A DNA stretch of 64,000 bases from Rhodoglobus sp. GTDB lineage: Bacteria; Actinomycetota; Actinomycetes; Actinomycetales; Microbacteriaceae. The position numbers were made by a program, and so were the translations under genes. Position 1 is the stretch's first letter; the number at the start of each line of letters is the position of its first letter. Positions 8,284-17,680 of the stretch are shown here, piece by piece. Location of the stretch: assembly GCA_025463515.1 (NCBI GenBank), contig JAODAQ010000051.1, positions 123,348 to 187,347 on the forward strand. The letters run 5' to 3'. A model generated the notes under the pieces. It worked only from the letters and a program-made list of their open reading frames with translations, was not told the DNA's origin and searched no databases.

Positions 8284-9177
8284 GTGTCTGCAACACTCAC
8301 GAACGCTGGCACGACCCGGAAGGCCGCTCCGCCGGCCGGCGCGAGGGCGAAGCGGCTCACCACCAGCGCCGTCATCAAGATCATCATCGGCGTGCTGCTG
8401 GTCGTCGAGATCTACCCGCTGTTCTGGCTCCTCTCCAGCTCGCTCAAGACCAAGGACGAGATCGTCAGCTCTCCGCTCTGGTCGCTGCCGTCGAGCCTGC
8501 AGTTCAGCAACTACGTCGAGGCGTTCACGACGGGCAGCCTCGGCCGCAACGCGCTCAACAGCCTCATCGTCACGGTGCCGTCGCTGTTCCTCATCATCGT
8601 GCTCGGGGCGGCCGCCGGCTTCGCCCTCGAGGTGATGCTCTGGAAGGGCCGCAACGCCGTGCTCTTCCTGATCGTCGGCGGCATGATGGTGCCGCTGCAG
8701 ATGGTGCTGCTGCCGCTCTTCACGATCTACTACCAGACCGGTATTGCGAACAGCTACCTGCCTCTGATCATCACCTACGTGGGCCATGGGCTGCCGCTGA
8801 CCGTGTTCCTGATGGCGACGTACTTCCGTGCCATCCCCCGGGAGATCTTCGAGGCCTCCACCCTCGACGGCGGCGGTGCGTTCCGCGCCTTCTTCTCGGT
8901 GGGCCTGCCGATGGTGCGCAACGGCATCTTCACCGTCGCGCTGCTGCAGTTCTTCTCCGTCTGGAACGACCTGCTCATCGCGCTGACGTTCAACATCGAC
9001 TCGAAGCTGTCGACGATCCAGGTGGGCCTGCTGCACTTCAGCGACGAGTACGGGGCCATCAACTACGGCCCGCTCTTCGCGGCGATCAGCATGCTCGTGT
9101 TCTCGACGCTCGCGATCTACCTCGCTATCAACCAGCAGGTCATGCGCGGACTGACAGCGGGTTCGGTCAAGGGATGA
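8284..9177 (+). CDS. sugar ABC transporter permease (MalG-like, CUT1)
   Basis: 297 residues with about six membrane spans. It has the MalG-type features LLSSSLKTKDEI after the first span and the EAA-loop REIFEASTLDGGGAFRAFFSVGLP. The GTG at 8284 starts two bases after the stop of the previous gene and has AAGGG 7 bases upstream. It forms the channel with the permease at 7397. Its stop overlaps the ATG of the amidohydrolase by four bases, which puts import and catabolism in one transcript. Confidence 0.92.
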   Translation: MSATLTNAGTTRKAAPPAGARAKRLTTSAVIKIIIGVLLVVEIYPLFWLLSSSLKTKDEIVSSPLWSLPSSLQFSNYVEAFTTGSLGRNALNSLIVTVPSLFLIIVLGAAAGFALEVMLWKGRNAVLFLIVGGMMVPLQMVLLPLFTIYYQTGIANSYLPLIITYVGHGLPLTVFLMATYFRAIPREIFEASTLDGGGAFRAFFSVGLPMVRNGIFTVALLQFFSVWNDLLIALTFNIDSKLSTIQVGLLHFSDEYGAINYGPLFAAISMLVFSTLAIYLAINQQVMRGLTAGSVKG

Positions 9178-10019
9178 TCCTGGATGCCCACACCCACGTG
9201 TGGCCGCACTGGCCGTACCGGCCCGACGTGCCCGACTCGGGCACGCGGGGCCGCGCGGAGAACCTCCTCCTCGAGATGGACCGCGCGGGAGTCGACGCCG
9301 CGCTCGTGGTGAACGCCCGCATCGACAATGCCGCGGACAACAACGAGTACGGCGCAGAGGTTGCGGCCGAGCATCCGGGCCGCCTTCTCCAGGTCGCCGA
9401 CATCGACAGCCGCTTCGGGCCCGACTACCACCGCCCGGGCGCCGCCGACCGCCTGCGCGCGACGATCGAGCGGTTCCGGCCGGTCGGCGTCTCCCACTAC
9501 CTCGAGCCGGTCAACGACGGCTGGCTGCTCTCCGACGAGGGCCTGGCGTTCTGGGCGGTCGCCGAGGAGGCGCGGCTCGTGGTCACGCTGGCGGCGCCGC
9601 CGATCTGGTACGACGACCTGCGGGAGGTGGCACGGCGGTTCCCGGGGGTGGTGCTCATCGCGAACCACCTCGCCGTCGTGACCCTGCATCCGGACGGGGT
9701 GGATGCCGCACTGAAGCTCGTGCTCGACCACGACGACGTGCCGAACCTCCTGGTGAAGGTCTCGGGCTACTACTACGGCCACGACCGGCCGTGGGACTAC
9801 CCGTACCTCGACCGGCTGCCGATCGTGAGGGCCTTCTACGAGTCGTGGGGGCCGGCGCGCATGGTGTGGGCGTCGGACTGGCCGTCGCTGCTGCCGCACC
9901 ACAGCTACGTGCAGGCACTGCGCGTGCTCGACCACGCGGACTTCCTCTCCGCCGACGACCTCGCGGCGATCCGCGGCGGCAACCTCGAGTCGATCCTGCG
10001 CGAACGGGGAGTGCTGTGA
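9174..10019 (+). CDS. amidohydrolase-family TIM-barrel hydrolase (predicted lactonase)
   Basis: 281 residues of the amidohydrolase_2 type (COG3618-like). MILDAHTHVWPH gives the N-terminal His-x-His metal site and MVWASDWPSLLPHHSY the Asp on the last barrel strand. Family members in sugar operons hydrolyse lactones such as L-fucono- or L-rhamnono-1,4-lactone. It overlaps the permease gene by ATGA and the next dehydrogenase by GTGA. In this context it is a candidate for opening a sugar lactone (for instance D-apionolactone or L-rhamnonolactone) made by the SDR at 14576; that assignment is inference. A remnant of a similar gene is present near 53723-53829. Confidence 0.82.
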   Translation: MILDAHTHVWPHWPYRPDVPDSGTRGRAENLLLEMDRAGVDAALVVNARIDNAADNNEYGAEVAAEHPGRLLQVADIDSRFGPDYHRPGAADRLRATIERFRPVGVSHYLEPVNDGWLLSDEGLAFWAVAEEARLVVTLAAPPIWYDDLREVARRFPGVVLIANHLAVVTLHPDGVDAALKLVLDHDDVPNLLVKVSGYYYGHDRPWDYPYLDRLPIVRAFYESWGPARMVWASDWPSLLPHHSYVQALRVLDHADFLSADDLAAIRGGNLESILRERGVL

Positions 10020-11062
10020 GCAAGGTCGGCATCATCGTCACGGCCGCGGGCCGGCGGCGCTACTTCTTCCCGGAGGACGTCGCGCGCCTCGAGGCTGCGG
10101 CCGAGGTGGTCTGGCTCGAGCTCGACGGCCCCGACCGCGTGTTCGGCGCACCGCCGGAGGACCCTGAGCTCTCCGCCCGCACCGCCGAGTTCGTGCGCGA
10201 CCTCGATGCCCTCGTCGTGAGCTACGGCTCGGTGCGCATCACCGACGAGATCATGGCGCGGGCACCCCGGCTCAAGCTCATCGGCGACACCCACGGCGAC
10301 CGCTTCGCCGGGCGGGTGGATGTCACGGCAGCCCAGCGCCGGGGCATCGTGGTCTCGGACACGACCAACGGCTCCTCCGACCCCGTGGCCGAGTGGGCGC
10401 TCGCGCTGGCCATGATCGGACTCCGCAACGCGGGCGCGCTGTTCCGCCGCATCGTCGAGGGCGAGCTGCTCTGGCCCGACCGCACCGTGTTCCTCGACGA
10501 CCCGGGCTACCTGCGCGGGGAGCTCACGGGCAAGACCGTGGGGCTCATCGCCGTGGGCAACGTCGGCCGGCGCCTGCTCGAGCTGCTCGCGCCGTTCCAC
10601 GTGAACGTGCTCGCGGTGGATCCCGGCGCCCCCGACGTCCTGGCGAACATCTACGACCTCGACCTGACCGACCTCGACACCGTCATGTCGCGGTCGGACG
10701 TCGTGATCAACCTCGTACCGCAGACCACCGAGACCACCGGGCTGATCGGCGCCCACGAGATCGGCCTGCTCAAGCCGGGCGCCGTGTTCGTGAACGTCTC
10801 CCGCGGTGCAGTCGTCGACACGGATGCCCTCATCGAGCGCCTCACCGTCGGCGACATCATCGCCTGCCTCGACGTCGTGGAGCCAGAGCCCCTCGCGGTG
10901 GACTCCCCGCTGCGCGGCATGCCCAACGTCTTCCTCACCCCGCACATCGCCGGCGTGACCGACGCGGCCGAGCCGCGCTTCTTCCAGTACATGGTCGACG
11001 AGGTCATCCGGGTGCTGGCCGGCTACCGCCCGCGGTACCGGCTCGTGCCGCGCGAGAACTGA
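10016..11062 (+). CDS. D-isomer-specific 2-hydroxyacid dehydrogenase (second copy)
   Basis: 348 residues. VGLIAVGNVGRRLLE is the nucleotide loop, NVSRGAVVDTDAL the Arg region, DVVEPEPLAVD carries the catalytic Glu and TPHIAGVTD the catalytic His. The start GTG at 10016 overlaps the amidohydrolase stop. It reversibly reduces a 2-oxo acid with NAD(P)H. It is slightly longer than the copy at 2150, with an N-terminal insert after KVGIIVTAAGRRRYFF. Substrate not readable; glyoxylate or hydroxypyruvate would suit the malate synthase two genes downstream. Confidence 0.85.
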   Translation: MSKVGIIVTAAGRRRYFFPEDVARLEAAAEVVWLELDGPDRVFGAPPEDPELSARTAEFVRDLDALVVSYGSVRITDEIMARAPRLKLIGDTHGDRFAGRVDVTAAQRRGIVVSDTTNGSSDPVAEWALALAMIGLRNAGALFRRIVEGELLWPDRTVFLDDPGYLRGELTGKTVGLIAVGNVGRRLLELLAPFHVNVLAVDPGAPDVLANIYDLDLTDLDTVMSRSDVVINLVPQTTETTGLIGAHEIGLLKPGAVFVNVSRGAVVDTDALIERLTVGDIIACLDVVEPEPLAVDSPLRGMPNVFLTPHIAGVTDAAEPRFFQYMVDEVIRVLAGYRPRYRLVPREN

Positions 11063-11085
11063 ACCAACTCAAGGAGTTACACAGC

Positions 11086-12483
11086 ATGGGCATACTCGCC
11101 GGAATCCAGATCGGGGCCATCTCCTTCGTCGACGAGGGGGTGGACACGGTGCTCGACCTGCTCGTCGAGAAGGCCGGGATCAACGCGGTCTTCGTCGGCA
11201 CCCAGGCCTTCGACCGCGGCCTCGCCGGCCGCCAGGTCACCCGCAAGCCCCACCCCGGCCACGGCGGCGACCACCAGGTCGACGTGCACACCGGCGGCTC
11301 GTTCGTCACGCAGCACGAGGAGTTCTACACGGCCTCGACGCTCGGCCCGTGGCGCGCGAAGGACGCGGAGGTCGCGGGCTTCGACACGCTCGGCGACGTG
11401 ATCCCCTCCGCCCACGAGCGCGATGTGAAGGTGTACTCCTTCCTGCTCGAGAACACGCACTCGGGCCTCACGAACTCCATCCCCGGCTTCTCGAACGTCC
11501 TCCAGATCGACACCTGGGGCCGCACCGACAACTACGCGTGCCTGCGCAACCCGGACTACATCGCGTGGTGGCGCGGACTGGTCGAGGACCAGGTCAAGTC
11601 GTACGACCTCGACGGCCTCATGATCGGCGGTGAGCGCAACGGCCCGCTCGACAACGTGCTGAGCGACGGCGGCTTCGCCCGCAACGGCGGCTCGTACTGC
11701 TTCTGCCGCTTCTGCATCCAGGCCGCGACGGAGCAGGGCATCGACGTGCGCCGCGCCCGCGAGGCCTACCTCGAGCTCGACAGGCTCGTCACGAGCGACG
11801 ACTCCGGCGAGTACGACAGCGCGTTCATCCGGTTCCTGCGCCTGCTCGGCCAGTACCCCGAGCTCATCGAGTGGGACCAGTTCTGGCGCGAGGGCTACGA
11901 GGCCTTCCAGGCCAACCTGTACGGCACGATCAAGTTCCTCGCCCCCGAGGTGCAGGTCGGCTGGCACATCTGGCACCACAACTCGTTCTCGCCCTTCTAC
12001 CGGGCGCAGGTCGACTTCGGCAAGATGAGCGCGTACTCCGACTTCATCAAGCCGGTCCTCTACAAGGACGCCGCTGGCTACCGCGTGCACCACTACGTGT
12101 CGACCCTCCAGAAGCGGCTGTTCCGCGGCGTGAGCGAGCAGACCGTGTTCGACCTCGTGCGCAGCACGCTCGGCTACGACGAGAACGTGACGTTCGACGA
12201 CCTGCCCGCGCTCGGCTTCTCGGCCGACTACGTGCAGCGCGAGACCGCTCGCGCGAAGGCCACGGCCGGTCCCGGCGTCGCCGTCTACCCCGGCCTCGAC
12301 GTCAACATCCCGGCGGGCGAGGGCTCGCGCTACACGCAGCCGGACGACGTCCGGGCTTCGGTGGCTGCCGCCCTCGACGGCGGAGCGAACGGCTTCGTGC
12401 TCTCGCGCAAGTACTCCGAGATGACCCACGAGAACCTCGAGGCGGCGGGCGAGGAGCTCGCATCGCGGGGCCTCAAGCGCTGA
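11086..12483 (+). CDS. unrecognised TIM-barrel-like protein, possibly hypothetical glycosyl hydrolase 6-like
   Basis: 465 residues, start ATG at 11086 with AAGGAG 9 bases upstream. I do not recognise it with certainty. Visible features: [16 protein letters not shown] followed by [14 protein letters not shown], a pattern like the GHL6 and alpha-L-fucosidase-type barrels, then [11 protein letters not shown], a CxCxxC cluster that in those families sits at the rim of the barrel and could bind a metal. There are no membrane segments or signal peptide. It lies between the dehydrogenase and malate synthase genes and is probably a cytosolic enzyme acting on the imported glycoside or sugar acid. Its presence inside a translationally coupled operon makes a catabolic role likely. 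Confidence 0.55.
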   Translation: MGILAGIQIGAISFVDEGVDTVLDLLVEKAGINAVFVGTQAFDRGLAGRQVTRKPHPGHGGDHQVDVHTGGSFVTQHEEFYTASTLGPWRAKDAEVAGFDTLGDVIPSAHERDVKVYSFLLENTHSGLTNSIPGFSNVLQIDTWGRTDNYACLRNPDYIAWWRGLVEDQVKSYDLDGLMIGGERNGPLDNVLSDGGFARNGGSYCFCRFCIQAATEQGIDVRRAREAYLELDRLVTSDDSGEYDSAFIRFLRLLGQYPELIEWDQFWREGYEAFQANLYGTIKFLAPEVQVGWHIWHHNSFSPFYRAQVDFGKMSAYSDFIKPVLYKDAAGYRVHHYVSTLQKRLFRGVSEQTVFDLVRSTLGYDENVTFDDLPALGFSADYVQRETARAKATAGPGVAVYPGLDVNIPAGEGSRYTQPDDVRASVAAALDGGANGFVLSRKYSEMTHENLEAAGEELASRGLKR

Positions 12484-14579
12484 TGCAGGTCGACCCCCGG
12501 CTCCGCGCCTTCGTCGAGCAGGAGCTGCTCCCGCCCGCGGGCCTCGACGCCGCACGGTTCTGGGCCGGCTTCGAGGAGCTGGTCGACGAGATCATGCCGC
12601 GCAACCGGACGCTGCTCGCCGAGCGCGACCGGCTGCAGCGCGAGATCGACGAGTGGCACCGGGCGCACCCCGGCGCGGTCGACCAGGATGCCTACCTCGC
12701 ATTCCTCGAGGGCATCGGGTACCTGCTGCCCGAGCCGGTATCGGTAGCCGTGACGACTACCGGTGCCGATCCGGAGATCGCCGTGCTCGCCGGCCCGCAG
12801 CTCGTCGTCCCGGTGACCAATGCCCGGTACGCGCTCAACGCCGTGAATGCGCGGTGGGGCTCGCTGTATGACGCCCTGTACGGCACCGACGTGATCCCGG
12901 GCCCTCGTGGCGCGGGCTACGACCTCGCGCGCGGAGCCCTCGTCGTCGAGTACGCGAGGGGCCTGCTCGACGAGTTCGTCCCGCTCCGGGGCGCGAGCCA
13001 CGGGGATGCCGCGGCCTACGCCGTGGTGGAGGGCGCACTTGTCGTCAACGGCGCCGTGGGCCTTGCCGACCCGGACCAGCTGCGCGGGTACCGCGGCGAC
13101 CCCGCGGCGCCCGACTCGGTGCTGCTGCGCCAGAACGGGCTGCACCTCGAGCTGCGCTTCGACCGGGCATCCGTCGTCGGCGCGGCGCACCCGGCGGGCC
13201 TGTCGGACGTGGTGCTCGAGTCCGCGCTCACGACCATCGTGGACTTCGAGGACTCGGTGGCCTGCGTCGACGTCGACGACAAGCTGCACGCGTACCGCAA
13301 CTGGCTCGGCCTCAACAACGGCACCCTCGAGGACTCGTTCCAGAAGGGCGGCCGCACCGTCACGAGGCGCCTCGCTCCCGACCTCGACTTCGTAGCGCCG
13401 GATGGCACGTCCCTCACCCTCCCCGGGCGCGCGGTCATGCTCGTGCGCACTGTGGGCCACCTCATGACTACGGACGCGGTGCTCGACCGCGACGGCACGG
13501 AGATCGGCGAGGGAGTGCTCGACGCCGTCGTCACGACCCTCGCCGCGCTACCGGCCGGCGCCGCCTCGATCTACATCGTCAAGCCGAAGATGCACGGTCC
13601 GGACGAGGTGCGCCTGACCGTCGACCTGTTCGCGCGGGTCGAGCAGCTGCTCGGGCTTCCGGCGCTGACCCTCAAGCTCGGGCTGATGGACGAGGAGCGG
13701 CGCATGTCTGCCAACCTCGCCTTGGCCATTGCCGAGGCATCCGACCGGCTCGTCTTCATCAACACCGGGTTCCTCGACCGCTCGGGCGACGAGATCCACA
13801 CCTCGCTCGAAGCGGGGCCGGTGGTGCGCAAGCACGACATGCGGTCGCAGACCTGGATCCGCGCGTACGAGGAGCAGAACGTCGACATCGGCCTTGCCGC
13901 CGGCCTCGCGGGCCGCGCGCAGATCGGCAAGGGCATGTGGGCGATGACCGAGCTCATGGCCGACATGGTCGAGCAGAAGGTCGGGCAGCCGCTCGCGGGC
14001 GCGTCGACCGGCTGGGTGCCGTCGCCGACCGGGGCGACCCTGCACGCGATCCACTACCACCGCGTCGACGTCGCGGCCCGTCAGCGCGAGCTCGCCGGCC
14101 ACCGCCGCAGCACGCGCGCCGAGCTGCTCGAGCTGCCGCTCGGCGACCCCGCGGCCTGGTCCGACGCGGACCGCCGGGAGGAGCTCGACAACAACGTGCA
14201 GTCGCTGCTCGGCTACGTCGTGCGGTGGGTCGAGCTCGGCGTCGGGTGCTCGAAGGTGCCCGACATCCACGATGTCGCGCTCATGGAGGACCGCGCGACG
14301 CTGCGCATCTCGAGCCAGCACCTCGCCAACTGGCTGCGGCACGGCATCGTGTCGGAGCAGCAGGTGCGCGAGAGCCTCGCGCGCATGGCCGTGGTGGTCG
14401 ACGCGCAGAACGCGGGCGAGCCCGGGTACCGCCCGATGGCGCCAGACCGCGAGTCGAGCATCGGCTTCCGCAGCGCGGTCGAGCTGGTCTTCGAGGGCGC
14501 GGGACAACCGAACGGATATACCGAGCCGATCCTGCACAGGCGTCGGCGTGAAGCGAAACTCAAGGAGACACCATCATGA
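12483..14579 (+). CDS. glcB: malate synthase G
   Basis: 698 residues, slightly shorter than the usual 720-730. Malate synthase G condenses glyoxylate with acetyl-CoA to malate. Recognisable blocks: [26 protein letters not shown] in the N-terminal part, [56 protein letters not shown] and the C-terminal [23 protein letters not shown]. The ATG at 12483 directly follows the previous stop (TGATG). Its stop overlaps the next ATG. Finding isoform G inside a sugar-transport operon implies that the substrate is broken down partly to glycolate or glyoxylate. Confidence 0.95.
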   Translation: MQVDPRLRAFVEQELLPPAGLDAARFWAGFEELVDEIMPRNRTLLAERDRLQREIDEWHRAHPGAVDQDAYLAFLEGIGYLLPEPVSVAVTTTGADPEIAVLAGPQLVVPVTNARYALNAVNARWGSLYDALYGTDVIPGPRGAGYDLARGALVVEYARGLLDEFVPLRGASHGDAAAYAVVEGALVVNGAVGLADPDQLRGYRGDPAAPDSVLLRQNGLHLELRFDRASVVGAAHPAGLSDVVLESALTTIVDFEDSVACVDVDDKLHAYRNWLGLNNGTLEDSFQKGGRTVTRRLAPDLDFVAPDGTSLTLPGRAVMLVRTVGHLMTTDAVLDRDGTEIGEGVLDAVVTTLAALPAGAASIYIVKPKMHGPDEVRLTVDLFARVEQLLGLPALTLKLGLMDEERRMSANLALAIAEASDRLVFINTGFLDRSGDEIHTSLEAGPVVRKHDMRSQTWIRAYEEQNVDIGLAAGLAGRAQIGKGMWAMTELMADMVEQKVGQPLAGASTGWVPSPTGATLHAIHYHRVDVAARQRELAGHRRSTRAELLELPLGDPAAWSDADRREELDNNVQSLLGYVVRWVELGVGCSKVPDIHDVALMEDRATLRISSQHLANWLRHGIVSEQQVRESLARMAVVVDAQNAGEPGYRPMAPDRESSIGFRSAVELVFEGAGQPNGYTEPILHRRRREAKLKETPS

Positions 14580-15331
14580 CCGGACGACTTCAGGGCAAGC
14601 GCGCGATAGTGACCGGCGCCGCGGGCGCGCTCGGCCGGGTCATCGCCGAGACGCTGGCGGCCGAGGGCGCGGATGTAGCGGGCCTCGACCTCAACGGACC
14701 CGGGCTGGAGGAGACCGCGGCCATCGTCCGCTCGCACGGCGTGCGCGCCTACTCCGCCACCGCGGACCTCACGGACTTCGCTGCGGTGCAGGCGGCCGTG
14801 GACGGGGTCATCGCGGAGTGGGGCGGTGTCGACATCCTGCTCAACGGTGCGGGCGGCGGCGCCGTGAGCTTCTTCCACGAGATGACCCCGGAAACCTGGC
14901 AGACCCAGATCGACCGCAACCTCACCTCCGTGTTCAACGTCACGCGCGCGGTACTGCCCTCGATGATCGAGCAGCACTTCGGGCGCATCATCAGCATCGC
15001 GTCGATCGCGGCGGTCTCGGGCGGCCGACTGGTCCGCGGTGCGACGGCCTACGCCGCGGCCAAGGCCGGAGTCGTCGGCCTCACCAAGGCGCTCGCGATC
15101 GAGGTCGCCGAGCAGGGGATCACGGTCAACGCGCTGGCTCCCGGCGCGCAGGCCACCCCCGGCCGCGACAACGACACCCCGGAGCGGCGGGAGGCGCTGC
15201 TCGACCAGATCCCGACGCGACTGCTCGGCGAGCCCGCGCACCTCGCGCAGACGGTCGTGTTCCTCGCGGCGCCGGAGGCCGTCAACATCACCGGTGTCAT
15301 CCTGCCGCTCGACGGCGGACACTCGATCTAG
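14576..15331 (+). CDS. short-chain dehydrogenase/reductase
   Basis: 251 residues, classical [16 protein letters not shown] is the TGxxxGxG cofactor loop, NGAGGG the following NNAG-equivalent, SIAS carries the catalytic Ser and YAAAKAG the Tyr-x-x-x-Lys pair. Arg- and Asp-containing segments after the second strand (LDLNG) suggest NAD preference. In sugar operons such enzymes oxidise an aldose to its lactone or a hydroxyl to a ketone. No Gfo/Idh-type apiose dehydrogenase is present in the cluster, so this enzyme is a candidate for that step. Four-base overlap with malate synthase; AGGAGG precedes the next gene. Confidence 0.88.
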   Translation: MTGRLQGKRAIVTGAAGALGRVIAETLAAEGADVAGLDLNGPGLEETAAIVRSHGVRAYSATADLTDFAAVQAAVDGVIAEWGGVDILLNGAGGGAVSFFHEMTPETWQTQIDRNLTSVFNVTRAVLPSMIEQHFGRIISIASIAAVSGGRLVRGATAYAAAKAGVVGLTKALAIEVAEQGITVNALAPGAQATPGRDNDTPERREALLDQIPTRLLGEPAHLAQTVVFLAAPEAVNITGVILPLDGGHSI

Positions 15332-15340
15332 GAGGAACCC

Positions 15341-15751
15341 ATGACGAAACGACTGGACAAGGGCAAGCGCTGGTTCAACGAGGTCTACGGCGAGGGCAAG
15401 GCCGACGGCCTCGTCGAGATGCAGGTCGGGCTCGGGCAGGACCTCGCGCGCTTCGGCATCGAGTTCAACTTCGGCGACATCTACTCGCGGCCGGGCCTCA
15501 CCCTCGCGCAGCGCGAGCTGCTGTCGCTGGCCTCGCTCGTGACGATCGGCGGGCTCGACCCGCAGCTGCGCGGCCACACCCGCGGGGCGATCCGAGCCGG
15601 ATGCACGCCCACCGAGATCATCGAGACGGTGATCCACACCGTGCAGTACTGCGGATTCCCGAAGGCCCTCAACGCCATGCGCGTGATCACCGACCAGCTC
15701 GTGGAGCTCGGCGTCGAGATCCCGCCTGCGCTGGGGCCCGACCCCGACTAG
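15341..15751 (+). CDS. carboxymuconolactone decarboxylase family protein
   Basis: 136 residues, all-helical CMD/AhpD-like domain. LTLAQRELLSLASLVTIGG and LRGHTRGAIRAGCTPTEIIE match the conserved helices; the CxxC of AhpD peroxidases is absent, so a peroxidase role is unlikely. CMD-fold proteins next to SDRs in sugar clusters are common and mostly unassigned. An AGGAGG box lies just upstream. Last gene of the rightward operon; two tandem palindromic repeats follow before the convergent SMP-30 gene. Confidence 0.82.
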   Translation: MTKRLDKGKRWFNEVYGEGKADGLVEMQVGLGQDLARFGIEFNFGDIYSRPGLTLAQRELLSLASLVTIGGLDPQLRGHTRGAIRAGCTPTEIIETVIHTVQYCGFPKALNAMRVITDQLVELGVEIPPALGPDPD

Positions 15752-15759
15752 CGGCCAAG

Positions 15760-15852
15760 GCGGGTTGAGTAGCGCGCTCTGGCGCGCGTATCGAAACCGC
15801 ACGGTTCGAGCAACCGGTTTCGATACGGCCGCGGGCGGCCTACTCAACCCGC
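15760..15852. repeat. full palindromic element, tandem copy 1
   Basis: GCGGGTTGAGTAG at the left end and CTACTCAACCCGC at the right end frame a 93-base unit with internal GTATCGAAACC and GGTTTCGATACG arms, so the whole unit can fold back on itself. It is about 94 percent identical by eye to the unit that follows. Confidence 0.9.
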
Positions 15853-15853
15853 G

Positions 15854-15946
15854 GCGGGTTGAGTAGTGCGCTCTGGCGCGCGTATCGAAGCCGGACGGTT
15901 CGAGCAACCGGTTTCGATACGGCCGCGGGCGGCCTACTCAACCCGC
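15854..15946. repeat. full palindromic element, tandem copy 2
   Basis: Second 93-base unit, separated by one base from the first. Its right end, read on the minus strand, gives GGTTGAGTAG and supplies the TGA stop of the SMP-30 gene. The two copies lie between convergent transcription units and could act as a bidirectional terminator. Confidence 0.9.
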
Positions 15947-16765
15947 GGGGGTCAGGCGGGCGCGGTACAGGCTCGTCGAGGCCGTCACGTAGAGGTCGCG
16001 GCCGTCCGGCCCGCCGAAGCACAGGTTCGACACGCGCTCGGGGAACGGGAACGCGGCGAGCGCGTCACCGGCGGGCGAGAACACCTGGACCGCCTCGCTC
16101 GACGATGTCCAGACCAGCCCGGCGGCATCCACTCGGAACCCGTCGGCGATCCCGGAGGGCTGCACGAACTCCCGCCCCGCCCAGGTCGCCGTGTCGTACG
16201 CGCGGATGTGCCGCGGCCCGTCCGGCACCCAGAAGAACCCGGTGTCGGCGACGTAGAGGAGGGACTCGTCCGGGGAGAAGGCGAGGCCGTTGGGGTGCAC
16301 CATGTCGGTGATCACCGGAGTCGCGGCATCCCCGTCCCAGCGGAACACGAAGCAGCCGTCGTAGTCCTGCATGCCCGGATGCCCCTCCCGCCCGCTCTCG
16401 TGCAGGCCGTAGGGCGGGTCGGTGAAGTACACGTCGCCGTTCGACGCGACGACCACATCGTTGGGCGAGTTGAACCGCCCCCCGGACCAGCTGCCCACGA
16501 GCGTCTCGAGCACGCCGCCGTCCTCGCGCTCGATCGCGCGGCGGCCGTGGCTCGCCTGTACGACACGCCCCTCCCGGTCGAGGGTGCGGCCGTTCGCGAA
16601 CTCGGCGTCCGAGCGGTGCACGGCGACGGCACCGGAGGCGGGGTCGTACGCCATCACCCGGTTGTTCGGGATGTCGCTGAACAGCAGCGCCCCGAGCGAC
16701 GGCACCCAGGTCGGCCCCTCGAGCCAGGCGCCGCCGGTCCACAGGCGCTCGATCCGCTCAAGCAC
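15938..16765 (-). CDS. SMP-30/gluconolactonase-like lactonase
   Basis: 275 residues of a six-bladed beta-propeller. LEGPTWVPSLGALLFSDI contains the first metal-ligand Glu, GRFNSPNDVVVASNGDVYFTDP the central Asn/Asp ligands, and HPNGLAFSPDESLLYVADT the Asn-Asp pair near the active site. It hydrolyses sugar lactones with a divalent metal in the cytosol. The GTG at 16765 (VLERIERLW) is preferred; it overlaps the DUF4862 gene end by 8 bases. Together with the amidohydrolase at 9174 it is a candidate for the missing apionolactonase step. Its stop codon is donated by the palindromic repeat. Confidence 0.88.
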   Translation of the reverse strand: MLERIERLWTGGAWLEGPTWVPSLGALLFSDIPNNRVMAYDPASGAVAVHRSDAEFANGRTLDREGRVVQASHGRRAIEREDGGVLETLVGSWSGGRFNSPNDVVVASNGDVYFTDPPYGLHESGREGHPGMQDYDGCFVFRWDGDAATPVITDMVHPNGLAFSPDESLLYVADTGFFWVPDGPRHIRAYDTATWAGREFVQPSGIADGFRVDAAGLVWTSSSEAVQVFSPAGDALAAFPFPERVSNLCFGGPDGRDLYVTASTSLYRARLTPAG

Positions 16766-17675
16766 GAGCGCGCACCAGTTCGTCGAGGGCGTGCAGAGTG
16801 CCGAGCCCCGGCGCCAGCCGCCCGGCCAGGGTGGTGGCATCCGCGGCCCGTCCGACTTTCACCCCGAGGTAGTCGAGCTCGCCGACGGCGTCGAGCGCCG
16901 CGCGAACGGCATCGGCGGTCAGCAGGGACTCCGGCTCGAACGTGTCGAGCGCCAAGTGCGAGTCCTCCCAGGGTGTGCTGCGCGCGGTAGCGAGCGGCGA
17001 GGCTCCCGAGATCATGAGCCCGCGCAGCGACGCTCCCAGCGCGCGGATGTGGTCGAGGGCCCCGGATGCCGACGCGCTCTCGATCGCGGACCTGCCCCAG
17101 TTCACCGTGTGGCCGAGGCGCCGACCGGTGGCCGCCGAGGCCGCGGAGACTGCCGCGATCTCGCCCTCGAGCCGCATCCAGCCCTTCACCGGCGGGTGCT
17201 CCGGCACGAGCGCGTCCGCGTGCTCGACGAGGACCGCCGTGCTGCCCCAGTCCCACGAGGCGATCTCGGTCAGCGACTCGGTGAGGCGCTCGACGGAGCC
17301 TCCCGTGGGCGCGGAGTGCAGCTCCACGGCGATCACCGGCCGCCCTGCCGACACGAGCGCCGCGACATCCCGGCGCAGAGCGCGAACGTGGTCGAGGGCG
17401 GCGGCCCGACCCGGCTCGGAGGCCGAGGCGAGTCCGTAGCCGGAGTCGCGGGCAACCCCGGCGATCGTGCCGGGGATGGTCGTGACGACGTTCTCCCAGC
17501 GCGGGTCGAGCAGCGCGGCCAGGGCCTCGGGGCCGCTGGGGTGCACCGCAGCGTTGAAGCTCAGCTCGAGGCCGCGGATGAGCGGTTCCGCGCGCAGGAG
17601 CGAGTACCACTCCTGCTCGTCGGGGCCGCCGGCGAGATCCTTGGGGGCGGCGTTGTACGCGGCGTAGAGGTACAC
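16758..17675 (-). CDS. DUF4862-family protein
   Basis: 305 residues starting VYLYAAYNAAPKD at a GTG five bases after the regulator stop. Conserved-looking segments are IRGLELSFNAAVHP, TTIPGTIAGVARDSGYGLAS, VAVELHSAP in the form VIAVELHSAPTGG, and EIASWDWGSTAVLVEHADAL; these agree with my recollection of DUF4862, which looks like a sugar-isomerase-type TIM barrel with possible metal ligands (Glu, His, Asp). No catalysed reaction is known to me. It is co-transcribed with the FadR-type regulator and the lactonase, so it likely serves the same sugar-acid pathway. Confidence 0.65.
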   Translation of the reverse strand: MYLYAAYNAAPKDLAGGPDEQEWYSLLRAEPLIRGLELSFNAAVHPSGPEALAALLDPRWENVVTTIPGTIAGVARDSGYGLASASEPGRAAALDHVRALRRDVAALVSAGRPVIAVELHSAPTGGSVERLTESLTEIASWDWGSTAVLVEHADALVPEHPPVKGWMRLEGEIAAVSAASAATGRRLGHTVNWGRSAIESASASGALDHIRALGASLRGLMISGASPLATARSTPWEDSHLALDTFEPESLLTADAVRAALDAVGELDYLGVKVGRAADATTLAGRLAPGLGTLHALDELVRARA

Positions 17676-17680
17676 GGGAG

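Noticed and set aside
8185..9036. Long minus-strand frame opposite the second permease
   Set aside because: Translation is rich in His, Gln, Arg and Asp without hydrophobic core or motif; the plus strand encodes an unmistakable MalG-type permease.
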